Shown here: positions 1-6,781 of the stretch, piece by piece | Layout: every line of letters starts with the position of its first letter | Numbering within the stretch: the stretch's first letter is position 1 | NCBI GenBank assembly: GCA_003243255.1 | Contig: QFQM01000139.1 | Coordinates: forward strand, 1-11,339 | DNA: 11,339 nt | Direction: 5' to 3' | Source of the DNA: Flavobacterium psychrophilum | GTDB lineage: Bacteria > Bacteroidota > Bacteroidia > Flavobacteriales > Flavobacteriaceae | Made by a program: the position numbers and the translations under genes | The notes under the pieces: generated by a model | The model's database searches: none | Told to the model about the DNA's origin: nothing | The model's input: only the letters and a program-made list of their open reading frames with translations

Positions 1-1
1 G

Positions 2-2242
2 AAGCTTAACGACATCGATTTTCTTGCTGAAGGCCACTTTAAAAGGGACACGATTACCAAGGAGATCCACACCGATTTTGCCATTGAAATGAAAGTCCCA
101 TCACTTAAAACCTTATGGGCTGCCGTTCCTGAACATATCGTAAAGAAAGCTGATATTGATGTACAGGGCAATGTAATCCTGAAAGCTACTGCAAAGGGTG
201 TATACAGCAAAAAAAGACTGCCTGTATTTGATGTAATATTCAAAATAGACAATGGCGTATTAAAGTATAATAAGTTTCCGGGAGAGATACGCCACCTGGA
301 AGCCGACCTGCATTCGCTCGTGGATTATGACCATCCCGAAAAATCCAACCTTACCATTAAAAAAATATTCCTGGAGGGTACGGGTGTCGACCTCAAAGGT
401 GATGCTATAGTAGAGAATCTGCTGAAAGACCCGCATGTTACCTCTAACATAAAAGGCGATCTGGATCTTACTATACTTAAGAAGAAGTTTCCCGTTGCAG
501 AAAATATCGAGGCCAAAGGTCAGGCACATATCGACATTAATGCCGATTTTAAGCCGAATGACCTTATGGACAACAAGTTTAACAACATGAAAATCAAAGG
601 TAATTCAGTTTTCACCAATCTGCTTGTTAGTGACCCTAAGGATACCCTTTTCCTGCATACCGGAAGGACTGAATTGGTTTTTGGTCGTAAAGCTGAAACA
701 GATGATGCCCGTAAATCATTCGGGAAAATAAACGTAACCGACCTGAAACTCAACTATAAAAATCAGCATAACGTTACCATCGCAGGACTCGATGTAAAAA
801 TGAGGGCAAAAAAACTGAAAGACAGCACCAAACTTGCTGCCGACATCAAGCTGAGCAATCTGAAATACAACAGCGAAAACAAAATAAGGGCTGTTGTACG
901 TAAAGCCAACATGACCGCCGAACTGAGTCCGAAAAGCACTAAAGGCCGACCGGCTATTAACACCACATTTACTGTTGACAGCGCCGGAGTGTGGCAGGAT
1001 AAAAAGTTTGTAGGCATCCGAAACGGAAACTACAAATTCCTTGTACGTAAAAACAGGGAAGACATCTGGATGCCTCGCGGCACGGTAGAATTCAACAACC
1101 TGTATGCTTACACGCCTGAGTTTGCCCTTCCGCTGCGCATGGAACATTCGTCAATAGGTATTAACAACAGGGCCATTACCCTTAAGAACGCACACCTGTT
1201 CTTTGGTAATTCCGATGTTACGCTAACCGGAAAGATCAATAACCTGCTCGCCAAACGCACGCCCGATAAAAAAGTGGATGCTACACTGACGCTTACTTCT
1301 AATTTTATTGATGCCAATGAGATCATGAAGATAATGAGCCCGGAAGGAGACAAAAAAGAGCAGCCCGACTTTAAGGAAGTAGCCGAAAACAGGAAGCATC
1401 ACCCCAGAGATGTAAAAGATAAAAAGACGGTATTCAAAATACCGGAAAACATCAATTTCACCTTTAACAGTGACATCAAAAAGCTGCACTACGGTACTCT
1501 GGATCTTAAAGACCTTAAGGGCGTTCTAAAAGTTGAAGAAGGCCATTTAAAGCTCAGTCATTTTGAAATGACCACGCTTGCTGCAAAACTCACCACGAGT
1601 ATGAACTACGTTGCCGTAAGCGACCGCAAGGCTAATATCGATTTTGACCTGGAGCTTGATGACGTGGAAATGGCTAACATATCCAAGCTCATGCCTGCTA
1701 TGGACAGCCTGTTCCCTATGGCAAAATCGTTTAAAGGAGTAGCCCATTTAAGGATGCAGGGTACGGCATCCCTAAACCGAAGGATGGATGTTATTATCCC
1801 GTCGGTGAAAAGTATTGCCGCACTACAGGCCTCCAACATTATGGTACTGGATAGCGAAACCTTTAACGATATGGCCAAAACCCTTATGTTTAAAGACGAA
1901 GAAAAGAATAATACTATACAGACCCTCAACATGGAGATGATCATCGAGAAAAGCCAGATGGAAGTGCTTCCGGCACTGGTAGAAATCGACCGTTATCGCC
2001 TTGCGGTGGGTGGTATCCAAAACCTCGATATGAGTTATGATTATCATGTCTCGGTGCTAAAATCACCCATACCTTTCAAGACCGGGGTAGACATAAAAGG
2101 TAAAATGACGGATTATAAGATCAAACTGTCTAAAGCCAAGTACAAATATTACTTTACCGACAAGGAACGCCTTAAAGAAAAGGCTGATGAATCTGTAATC
2201 AATAAGAAAAAGAATATTTTAGCTAAGCTGGATTTGAAGTAG
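2..2242 (+). CDS. AsmA-family envelope protein, C-terminal part (5' end outside window)
   Basis: The reading frame is open from base 2 with no stop, so the first in-window ATG (base 89) is internal and the true start lies upstream; 746 residues are visible. The protein is a long run of beta-strand-rich segments with alternating polar and hydrophobic residues, typical of AsmA/TamB/YhdP-like proteins. The last ~250 residues (from about base 1500) resemble the AsmA C-terminal region: a 'LDLKDLKG' strand, 'KSFKGVAHLRMQGTASLN', and a closing 'GVDIKGKMTDYKIKLSKAKYKY'. Family members are anchored in the inner membrane by an N-terminal helix (not visible here) and reach across the periplasm; related proteins in Proteobacteria affect outer-membrane assembly and phospholipid transport. 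A role in envelope lipid homeostasis is inference. The tail is lysine-rich. It is followed 27 bases later by a strong palindromic terminator and faces the convergent gene at 2318-2797. The AsmA call is confident; the exact function is not. Confidence 0.85.
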   Translation, partial: KLNDIDFLAEGHFKRDTITKEIHTDFAIEMKVPSLKTLWAAVPEHIVKKADIDVQGNVILKATAKGVYSKKRLPVFDVIFKIDNGVLKYNKFPGEIRHLEADLHSLVDYDHPEKSNLTIKKIFLEGTGVDLKGDAIVENLLKDPHVTSNIKGDLDLTILKKKFPVAENIEAKGQAHIDINADFKPNDLMDNKFNNMKIKGNSVFTNLLVSDPKDTLFLHTGRTELVFGRKAETDDARKSFGKINVTDLKLNYKNQHNVTIAGLDVKMRAKKLKDSTKLAADIKLSNLKYNSENKIRAVVRKANMTAELSPKSTKGRPAINTTFTVDSAGVWQDKKFVGIRNGNYKFLVRKNREDIWMPRGTVEFNNLYAYTPEFALPLRMEHSSIGINNRAITLKNAHLFFGNSDVTLTGKINNLLAKRTPDKKVDATLTLTSNFIDANEIMKIMSPEGDKKEQPDFKEVAENRKHHPRDVKDKKTVFKIPENINFTFNSDIKKLHYGTLDLKDLKGVLKVEEGHLKLSHFEMTTLAAKLTTSMNYVAVSDRKANIDFDLELDDVEMANISKLMPAMDSLFPMAKSFKGVAHLRMQGTASLNRRMDVIIPSVKSIAALQASNIMVLDSETFNDMAKTLMFKDEEKNNTIQTLNMEMIIEKSQMEVLPALVEIDRYRLAVGGIQNLDMSYDYHVSVLKSPIPFKTGVDIKGKMTDYKIKLSKAKYKYYFTDKERLKEKADESVINKKKNILAKLDLK

Positions 2243-2269
2243 AATCTGGAGATATCATGATTATATATA

Positions 2270-2309
2270 AACACACCCCTTCCCGATAGCTATCGGGAAG
2301 GGGTGTGTT
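2270..2309. terminator. 40-bp perfect palindrome, likely bidirectional terminator
   Basis: Two 20-base arms are exactly complementary about a centre between 2289 and 2290, with the core TCCCGATAGCTATCGGGA flanked by CCCCT/AGGGG and ACACA/TGTGT. It lies between the stop of the AsmA-like gene (2242, plus) and the stop of the small membrane protein gene (2318, minus), where a shared terminator is expected. On the minus strand an AT-rich run (TTTATATATAA) follows the hairpin; on the plus strand the following bases are only weakly T-rich. In RNA the central bases would form the loop. Confidence 0.8.
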
Positions 2310-2317
2310 AGCAGAAA

Positions 2318-2797
2318 TTATTTAAATATATCAATCAAAATTCTTTCAGCTTTTTTTCTATCAGTATGAAATGTAACATAGAAATTCAGCATAAAGAAAA
2401 CATAGAAAACAGGTGGAATAAACCATATATCAAACAACCCGGGTAAGTGAATTAAATCCATTAATAAAACTACAGTTATTAATGCAAACAGGATTCCGGC
2501 AATGTAGTTTATGGTCCTCATTAGTGTTGATACGCTAAATTCAACAGTAATCAAAGATTTACCGGTTTGAGCTTCGGTAACGTATCCTTTAATTATAATA
2601 AAAGATTCACGCCTGCGATAAATAGAAACCTTTGTAGCAAGGTTCATCTTGAATTCCCCATCGGGTGTTATCCTGCCTTCAAAATTTAAGTTGGAACTAT
2701 CTTTATGAAAAGGTTCAATATTCTTTTGAAGCAAATCGATTACCTCTTCTTTGCTTTTAGCAGATTCTAAACTAATCTCTTTTCTAAATAAATTCAT
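2318..2797 (-). CDS. small membrane protein of unknown function, two TM helices
   Basis: This 159-residue protein matches no family I can name. Residues 1-93 are soluble: an N-terminal helical stretch ('SKEEVIDLLQKNIEPF', 15-30), then likely beta strands containing 'NFEGRI..DGEFKM' (38-51) and 'YRRRESFIIIKGYV' (60-73). Two hydrophobic segments follow, about 96-114 and 122-143, joined by a short 'HLPGLFD' turn, and a short basic tail ('TDRKKAERI') ends the protein. The pattern F-x-G-x-I ... F-x-(I/M) ... Y-R-x-S-F ... G-x-(I/V), followed by a membrane hairpin, resembles small uncharacterised proteins I associate with Bacteroidota and Firmicutes; that is recollection, not a search. No signal peptide is visible. 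It sits downstream of glyS on the same strand, but glyS has its own terminator, so it probably has its own promoter. It ends 8 bases from the shared palindromic terminator. Confidence 0.75.
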   Translation of the reverse strand: MNLFRKEISLESAKSKEEVIDLLQKNIEPFHKDSSNLNFEGRITPDGEFKMNLATKVSIYRRRESFIIIKGYVTEAQTGKSLITVEFSVSTLMRTINYIAGILFALITVVLLMDLIHLPGLFDIWFIPPVFYVFFMLNFYVTFHTDRKKAERILIDIFK

Positions 2798-2832
2798 ACG
2801 CCTAAAATAAAAAACTTTTTTTGAAGGTTTTC

Positions 2833-2944
2833 GTCATTTCGACCGGAATAAAATGGAGTGGAGACACGAGGCTGTAAGCCGACTGGCGAAGCAAATCTTA
2901 AATTAAGAGATTCTTCGACTCCACTGCGTTGCGCTCAGAATGAC
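2833..2944. repeat. degenerate inverted repeat of flavobacterial intergenic type
   Basis: The element opens with GTCATT (2833-2838) and closes with AATGAC (2939-2944). Inside are further imperfectly complementary blocks: TGGAGTGGAGA on the left against TCGACTCCACTG on the right, and AATCTTAAATT against AATTAAGAGATT near the right-centre. A small GGCT-GTA-AGCC hairpin lies in the left half. Sequences of the form GTCATTTCGA(C)...GAGATTC(T)TCGAC...CAGAATGACA are familiar as multi-copy intergenic elements of Bacteroidota; this is one copy seen alone, so its repeat status is inferred. It fills most of the space between the glyS terminator and the start of the 159-residue protein gene. Confidence 0.65.
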
Positions 2945-2956
2945 ACACCAAACTCA

Positions 2957-2986
2957 ATAAAAAAAGCTGCCTTTTCAGACAGCTTT
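2957..2986 (-). terminator. intrinsic terminator of glyS
   Basis: On the minus strand the sequence reads AAAGCTG-TCTGAAAAGG-CAGCTTT followed directly by a run of T (bases 2965 down to 2959). The stem is 7 bp (2980-2986 with 2963-2969). It begins six bases after the glyS stop codon, so it should end the glyS transcript before the repeat and the next gene. Confidence 0.85.
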
Positions 2987-2992
2987 CAATTC

Positions 2993-4537
2993 TTATTTCA
3001 TTTTCATCAGCCAGTTTCTTACTGAAACCGCATCGTTGATTATACCTCTCAATTCAGATATCTTAACCCTGTCCTGCTGCATGCTGTCGCGGTGGCGGAT
3101 AGTTACGGTCTGATCTTCCAACGTCTGGTGGTCAACCGTGATACAGAACGGAGTACCCAGGGCATCTTGTCTTCTGTAACGGCGGCCTACTGCATCCTTC
3201 TCATCGTATGACACATTGAAATCCCACTTAAGATCTTCGATGATCTCTCTTGCAACATCCGGAAGTCCGTCTTTCTTAACCAACGGAAGTACCGCAGCCT
3301 TTGTAGGTGCTAATACAGCCGGAAGCGCAAGTACAGTACGTGTAGAACCATCTTCAAGAGTTTCTTCTTTTAGTGAATTAGAGAATACCGCAAGGAACAT
3401 CCTGTCAAGACCTACCGAAGTTTCTACTACGTATGGCGTGTAGTTTTCGTTAAGCTCAGGATCAAAGTACTGTAGTTTTTTACCTGAGAACTGTTCATGT
3501 GCTTTAAGGTCAAAATCAGTTCTTGAGTGAATACCTTCAAGTTCTTTAAACCCGAATGGGAAGTTAAACTCGATATCGGCAGCAGCATTAGCATAGTGCG
3601 CCAGCTTCTCATGGTCGTGGAAACGGTAATTTTCTTTACCAAGTCCTAATGACAGGTGCCATTTTAATCGCGTTTCTTTCCAGTACTCGTAATATTTCAT
3701 CTCTTCGCCCGGACGAACGAAGAATTGCATTTCCATTTGTTCGAACTCACGCATACGGAAGATAAACTGCCTTGCCACGATCTCGTTACGGAATGCCTTA
3801 CCTGTTTGTGCAATACCGAAAGGCACTTTCATACGTCCGGTTTTCTGCACGTTCAGGAAGTTTACAAATATACCCTGCGCCGTTTCGGGACGAAGGTACA
3901 GATCCATAGCGTTAGATGCTTCAGCCCCCAGTTTGGTTCCAAACATAAGGTTGAACTGACGTACCTCTGTCCAGTTTTTAGAACCGGTTTCAGGGTCAGC
4001 GATCTCAAGTTCTTCGATAAGTGCTTTTACGTCGGCAAGGTTCTCTGTTTCCAGCGAACGCGCCATACGCTCAAGTATCTCTTTCTTTTTAGCAAGGTAT
4101 TCTACCACACGTGCATTGGTAGTGATGAATTCCTGCTCGTTAAAGGCATCGCCAAAACGAACTCTTGCTTTTTCGATTTCTTTTTGGGCTTTCTGGTTTA
4201 TCTTTTCGGCATAATCCTCGATAAGCACGTCGGCCCTGTATCTTTTTTTGGAATCTTTGTTATCGATCAACGGGTCGTTAAAGGCATCAACGTGCCCCGA
4301 TGCTTTCCATGTAGTTGGGTGCATAAAGATTGCGGCATCAATACCCACAATATTCTCATGCATCTGCACCATCGATTTCCACCAGTATTCCCTGATATTC
4401 TTTTTCAGTTCGGCACCATTCTGCGCATAATCATACACTGCGCTAAGGCCGTCGTATATTTCGCTTGACGGAAAAATAAATCCGTATTCCTTTGCGTGCG
4501 AAATAACATTTTTAAATAGATCTTCTTGTTTTGCCAT
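2993..4537 (-). CDS. glyS: glycine--tRNA ligase (glycyl-tRNA synthetase)
   Basis: A cytoplasmic class II synthetase that charges tRNA-Gly with glycine using ATP. At 514 residues it is the single-chain homodimeric type, not the separate alpha/beta (GlyQ+GlyS) enzyme. Visible signatures: N-terminal 'FPSSEIYDGLSAVYDY' (22-37); 'HPTTWKASGHVDAFNDP' (73-89), which belongs to the glycine/ATP site region; an inserted helical segment with many charged residues (about 105-180); 'LRPETAQGIFVNF' (215-227); class II motif 2 with 'FRNE' (249-252) and 'FRMREFEQME' (260-269); and motif 3 'VETSVGLDRMFLAVF' (371-385) with its Arg at 379. The anticodon-binding domain spans about 403-500 ('LPAVLAPTKAAVLPLV', 'GRRYRRQDALGTPF'). 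All expected motifs are intact. The ATG at 4537 gives the usual 'MAKQEDLF' start. The gene is divergent from the OmpA-like gene, 147 bases away, and has its own terminator just downstream. Both symbols glyS and glyQS are used for this form. Confidence 0.98.
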   Translation of the reverse strand: MAKQEDLFKNVISHAKEYGFIFPSSEIYDGLSAVYDYAQNGAELKKNIREYWWKSMVQMHENIVGIDAAIFMHPTTWKASGHVDAFNDPLIDNKDSKKRYRADVLIEDYAEKINQKAQKEIEKARVRFGDAFNEQEFITTNARVVEYLAKKKEILERMARSLETENLADVKALIEELEIADPETGSKNWTEVRQFNLMFGTKLGAEASNAMDLYLRPETAQGIFVNFLNVQKTGRMKVPFGIAQTGKAFRNEIVARQFIFRMREFEQMEMQFFVRPGEEMKYYEYWKETRLKWHLSLGLGKENYRFHDHEKLAHYANAAADIEFNFPFGFKELEGIHSRTDFDLKAHEQFSGKKLQYFDPELNENYTPYVVETSVGLDRMFLAVFSNSLKEETLEDGSTRTVLALPAVLAPTKAAVLPLVKKDGLPDVAREIIEDLKWDFNVSYDEKDAVGRRYRRQDALGTPFCITVDHQTLEDQTVTIRHRDSMQQDRVKISELRGIINDAVSVRNWLMKMK

Positions 4538-4544
4538 AGTGTTG

Positions 4545-4574
4545 CAAAAATATAAAAAGGGATTGTTTTTAAAG
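4545..4574 (-). promoter_or_regulatory. candidate glyS promoter, -7 element close to start
   Basis: On the minus strand, TATTTTTG at 4552-4545 fits the Bacteroidota -7 consensus TAnnTTTG exactly. Upstream, an 18-base spacer leads to CTTT (4574-4571), a poor match to the -33 TTTG. Only seven bases separate the -7 box from the glyS ATG, so the predicted leader would be about four or five bases. AT-rich sequence makes chance matches likely, so this is a tentative call. Confidence 0.35.
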
Positions 4575-4637
4575 TTGAATTTAGGAACAAACTGATTAAT
4601 TTATTTTAAAATATCATTAACTATTTACCCATTACAT

Positions 4638-4667
4638 TCTGACAATTAACGAAAAGGATTATTTTAG
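4638..4667 (+). promoter_or_regulatory. weak candidate promoter for the OmpA-like gene
   Basis: TCTG (4638-4641), an 18-base spacer and TATTTTAG (4660-4667) resemble TTTG-N19-TAnnTTTG with one mismatch in each box. It would give a leader of roughly 14 bases before the ATG at 4685. The region is AT-rich, so the match may be chance. Confidence 0.25.
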
Positions 4668-4684
4668 CATATTCAACTACTTTT

Positions 4685-5869
4685 ATGAAAATAAAAATTC
4701 TCTTCATATTTCTCTTTTTCTGGAACCTATCTACAGCCCAAAAGGGATTAGACACCATTGCAGTATTTACGGCAACGTTTAAAACGGGAAGTTATACAAT
4801 AACACCGGAACAACGGGTAAGAGTTAAATATTTTTGTGAAAAACTGACTGGCGAAATAGGCATCATAGGATATAGTGACACCACTGGAACATCCCAATTG
4901 AACGACACGTTATCTATCAGACGAGCAAGGGCATTACGTGACTGTATCCATGAGTTTTTCCCGGACTTAAAAATAAACACATATATAGGCGAACGCAATC
5001 AGTGGCACATTAAGCTTCCCCCCGAACAACAGCGCAGTGCATTTGTAGTAATTGGAACGAGTTGGATAGATTACAACTTTGAAGAGGCTTTAAAATTTTG
5101 CTCAGAAGACATCTGCATACTCCCGCATCATCTGGGCAGCCAATCTGACTATCCGGAAGATTATAATCCAGGAATAAACATAAGAACCTTCAGCACTCCC
5201 GCACATAGAATAAGTGCAGGGATTAACACAATAGATGACAAAAATACTGTACTGATGATAGCAGGCGTAGCTTATATCTGCATCGATACAAAACCAGGGG
5301 TGTGGCAGGGAGGTACGGTTGTTGTTCCGTTTAAAGGCCCGATTGAACCTGATTTAAAAGTATACCAAAAAAACAAAGACAATGTATGGAAGGAAACAGA
5401 TATACTTGTTACTGCCTTTGACGGAAAAAACTACGCTTTCACAATTCCTCAGGAATCAGGCTGTCTATCTTTTTGCCTGGGCAAACCTGCAAAAATAAAA
5501 AGGCAAAAAAATGGCGACATTCAGGCCAATAGTTATAAAACTGTTTACATTGGCACCCACAAATCTTTTAATTTTAAAGATGTAAATGTTGTTGGCAAGC
5601 AAAATTCTTTATCCTATTCCGCCAAGCTTAATGACTCATTAATGGCTTTTACTTTACCTGCACACCTGTCGGCAAAGCAAATGGTTTTTAACGGTCTTTA
5701 TGATGAAAACGGAAGTGAAAAGATATTGACCGTATCTCTGGCAAAATGCAAATACTCTAAAGACAAAGACGGAAACGACAATTATCTTATCACAGAAGAA
5801 TCATTAATAAATAAAGCTCCTGTCAAAAAAAAGAAAGGCTTTTGGCAATGGCTTAAGGATTTGTTTTAG
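4685..5869 (+). CDS. secreted protein with N-terminal OmpA-like domain and unknown C-terminal region
   Basis: Residues 1-18 form a signal peptide (MKIK, hydrophobic core, 'STAQ' cleavage region), so the 394-residue protein is exported. Residues about 28-125 look like a divergent OmpA C-terminal domain: 'TFKTGSYTITPEQ' as the first strand, then 'GYSDTTGTSQLNDTLSIRR' (62-80). The Asp65-Arg80 spacing of 15 equals that of the peptidoglycan-binding Asp and Arg in OmpA, so diaminopimelate binding is plausible. The rest, about 126-375, is not a domain I recognise: it appears beta-rich with a 'GGTVVVPF' strand (209-216) and scattered cysteines. The last 14 residues are a Lys run followed by 'GFWQWLKDLF', a possible amphipathic helix. 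No lipobox and no obvious type IX secretion C-terminal domain are seen, so it probably stays in the periplasm. It is a single-gene unit, divergent from glyS and 126 bases before comF. Export is confident, the OmpA-like assignment fairly so, the function unknown. Confidence 0.8.
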   Translation: MKIKILFIFLFFWNLSTAQKGLDTIAVFTATFKTGSYTITPEQRVRVKYFCEKLTGEIGIIGYSDTTGTSQLNDTLSIRRARALRDCIHEFFPDLKINTYIGERNQWHIKLPPEQQRSAFVVIGTSWIDYNFEEALKFCSEDICILPHHLGSQSDYPEDYNPGINIRTFSTPAHRISAGINTIDDKNTVLMIAGVAYICIDTKPGVWQGGTVVVPFKGPIEPDLKVYQKNKDNVWKETDILVTAFDGKNYAFTIPQESGCLSFCLGKPAKIKRQKNGDIQANSYKTVYIGTHKSFNFKDVNVVGKQNSLSYSAKLNDSLMAFTLPAHLSAKQMVFNGLYDENGSEKILTVSLAKCKYSKDKDGNDNYLITEESLINKAPVKKKKGFWQWLKDLF

Positions 5870-5882
5870 CAACACAATCAAA

Positions 5883-5915
5883 GTTAAAACACAACAACAA
5901 TTATATGGTTTTAAC
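5883..5915 (+). other. AT-rich inverted repeat after the OmpA-like gene, possible weak terminator
   Basis: GTTAAAAC (5883-5890) and GTTTTAAC (5908-5915) are exact reverse complements separated by 17 bases, beginning 13 bases after the stop codon at 5869. The stem is only 8 bp with two G-C pairs and no T run follows, so it is a poor intrinsic terminator. It is the only hairpin I see between this gene and comF. No convincing comF promoter was found in the remaining bases up to 5995. Confidence 0.25.
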
Positions 5916-5995
5916 AAATTAATCCATTAATTTTCAACACACATAGGAAATAACTTGCCAATTACATATATTTATCCCACCTAAATCACACCCCC

Positions 5996-6679
5996 ATGAT
6001 TAAAACTTTACTTAATCTTCTTTTCCCAAAACCCTGTTCAGGCTGCGGAACCACGCTTCTTGAAAGCGAGCACCTTGTGTGCACCCACTGCCGGCACGAC
6101 ATGCCGTTTACCCAGCATCATCTCGATAACAATAATGAAACCGCTAAAAAATTCCGTGGAAGGCTGCCCGTAGAACATGCTTCATCGGTAGTTTACTTTC
6201 ACAAAGAAGGTATTGTTCAGGGGCTTATCCATAACCTGAAATACAGAGGTAAGGAAGAAATCGGCTCGATGATCGGCGAATGGTATGTACACGACCTTAA
6301 AGAAATCGAAGCCCTGAAAGATGTAACCGAAATTGTACCGGTGCCACTGCACAGGAAAAGACTTCGCCAGAGAGGCTACAACCAGGTGGAAGGTTTTGGA
6401 AAAGCTCTTGCCGAAGGACTTGGCAAAACCTACAACGACGACATACTGTTACGAACGCAATACACAAAAACACAAACCAAGAAAAACCTTGCCGCGCGAG
6501 CCGAGATCATCAACGAATCGTTTGATGTCTCACCTACCGACTCCGATAAAGGCAAGCATTTTTTATTAGTCGATGATGTTATCACCACCGGAGCTACTCT
6601 TGAAGCCTGTGGCAAAGCCCTGCTTAAGATTCCCGGAGCTAAAGTGAGCATCATTACCATGGCCTACGCACACAGCTAA
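5996..6679 (+). CDS. comF: ComF-family phosphoribosyltransferase-like protein
   Basis: At 227 residues it has the normal ComF/GntX length. The N-terminal zinc ribbon is complete: Cys14-x2-Cys17 and Cys29-x2-Cys32. It is followed by 'LKYRGKEEIG' (81-90), the family signature 'VPVPLHRKRLRQRGYNQ' (114-130), and the PRPP-binding loop 'LLVDDVITTGATLEAC' (190-205) of type I phosphoribosyltransferases. In naturally transformable bacteria ComF is a cytoplasmic protein that acts with the DNA-uptake helicase machinery; in many Bacteroidota the gene is conserved where competence is unproven, so the role here is uncertain. No other competence gene is in the window. The ATG at 5996 is the first in frame and gives a conserved-looking N-terminus. 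A UUCG-loop terminator follows the stop, which separates it from the lipoprotein gene downstream. Confidence 0.93.
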   Translation: MIKTLLNLLFPKPCSGCGTTLLESEHLVCTHCRHDMPFTQHHLDNNNETAKKFRGRLPVEHASSVVYFHKEGIVQGLIHNLKYRGKEEIGSMIGEWYVHDLKEIEALKDVTEIVPVPLHRKRLRQRGYNQVEGFGKALAEGLGKTYNDDILLRTQYTKTQTKKNLAARAEIINESFDVSPTDSDKGKHFLLVDDVITTGATLEACGKALLKIPGAKVSIITMAYAHS

Positions 6680-6689
6680 ACCCAAACCC

Positions 6690-6723
6690 GGTCCCTCTCT
6701 TCGGAGAGGGGCTATAATTTTTT
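6690..6723 (+). terminator. UUCG-tetraloop intrinsic terminator after comF
   Basis: CCCTCTC (6693-6699) and GAGAGGG (6704-6710) pair perfectly around a TTCG loop closed by C-G, the unusually stable UUCG tetraloop. The stem can extend by wobble or G-C pairs to 6690/6713. A run of six T (6718-6723) follows. It lies 13 bases after the comF stop. Confidence 0.88.
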
Positions 6724-6731
6724 AAAAACAT

Positions 6732-6762
6732 TTCGTTTACAGGGAATATAATTGTTATTTTG
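6732..6762 (+). promoter_or_regulatory. Bacteroidota-type -33/-7 promoter of the Ig-like lipoprotein gene
   Basis: TTCG (6732-6735), a 19-base spacer and TTATTTTG (6755-6762) match TTTG-N19-TAnnTTTG with one mismatch in each box and exact spacing. It starts right after the comF terminator and predicts a start of transcription near 6766. This supports translation starting at ATG 6782 and not at the in-frame ATG 6752, which would fall upstream of the -7 box. Confidence 0.5.
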
Positions 6763-6781
6763 TGCTGTCAAAGAAAACGAT

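Noticed and set aside
716..1147. 143-codon minus-strand frame within the AsmA-like gene
   Set aside because: Antisense shadow of a continuous coding frame, with no recognisable domain or independent signals.
89..2242. ATG at 89 as the start of the AsmA-like gene
   Set aside because: The same frame is open to base 2 and encodes similar strand-forming sequence, so the gene is cut by the window edge.
3725..4468. 247-codon open frame on the plus strand
   Set aside because: It lies wholly inside the conserved glyS gene on the opposite strand, has Cys/Phe/His-rich composition typical of antisense translation, and shows no family motif.
6752..6781. ATG at 6752 as the start of the Ig-like lipoprotein
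   Set aside because: It adds ten residues before a normal lipoprotein signal peptide and lies upstream of the predicted -7 box.
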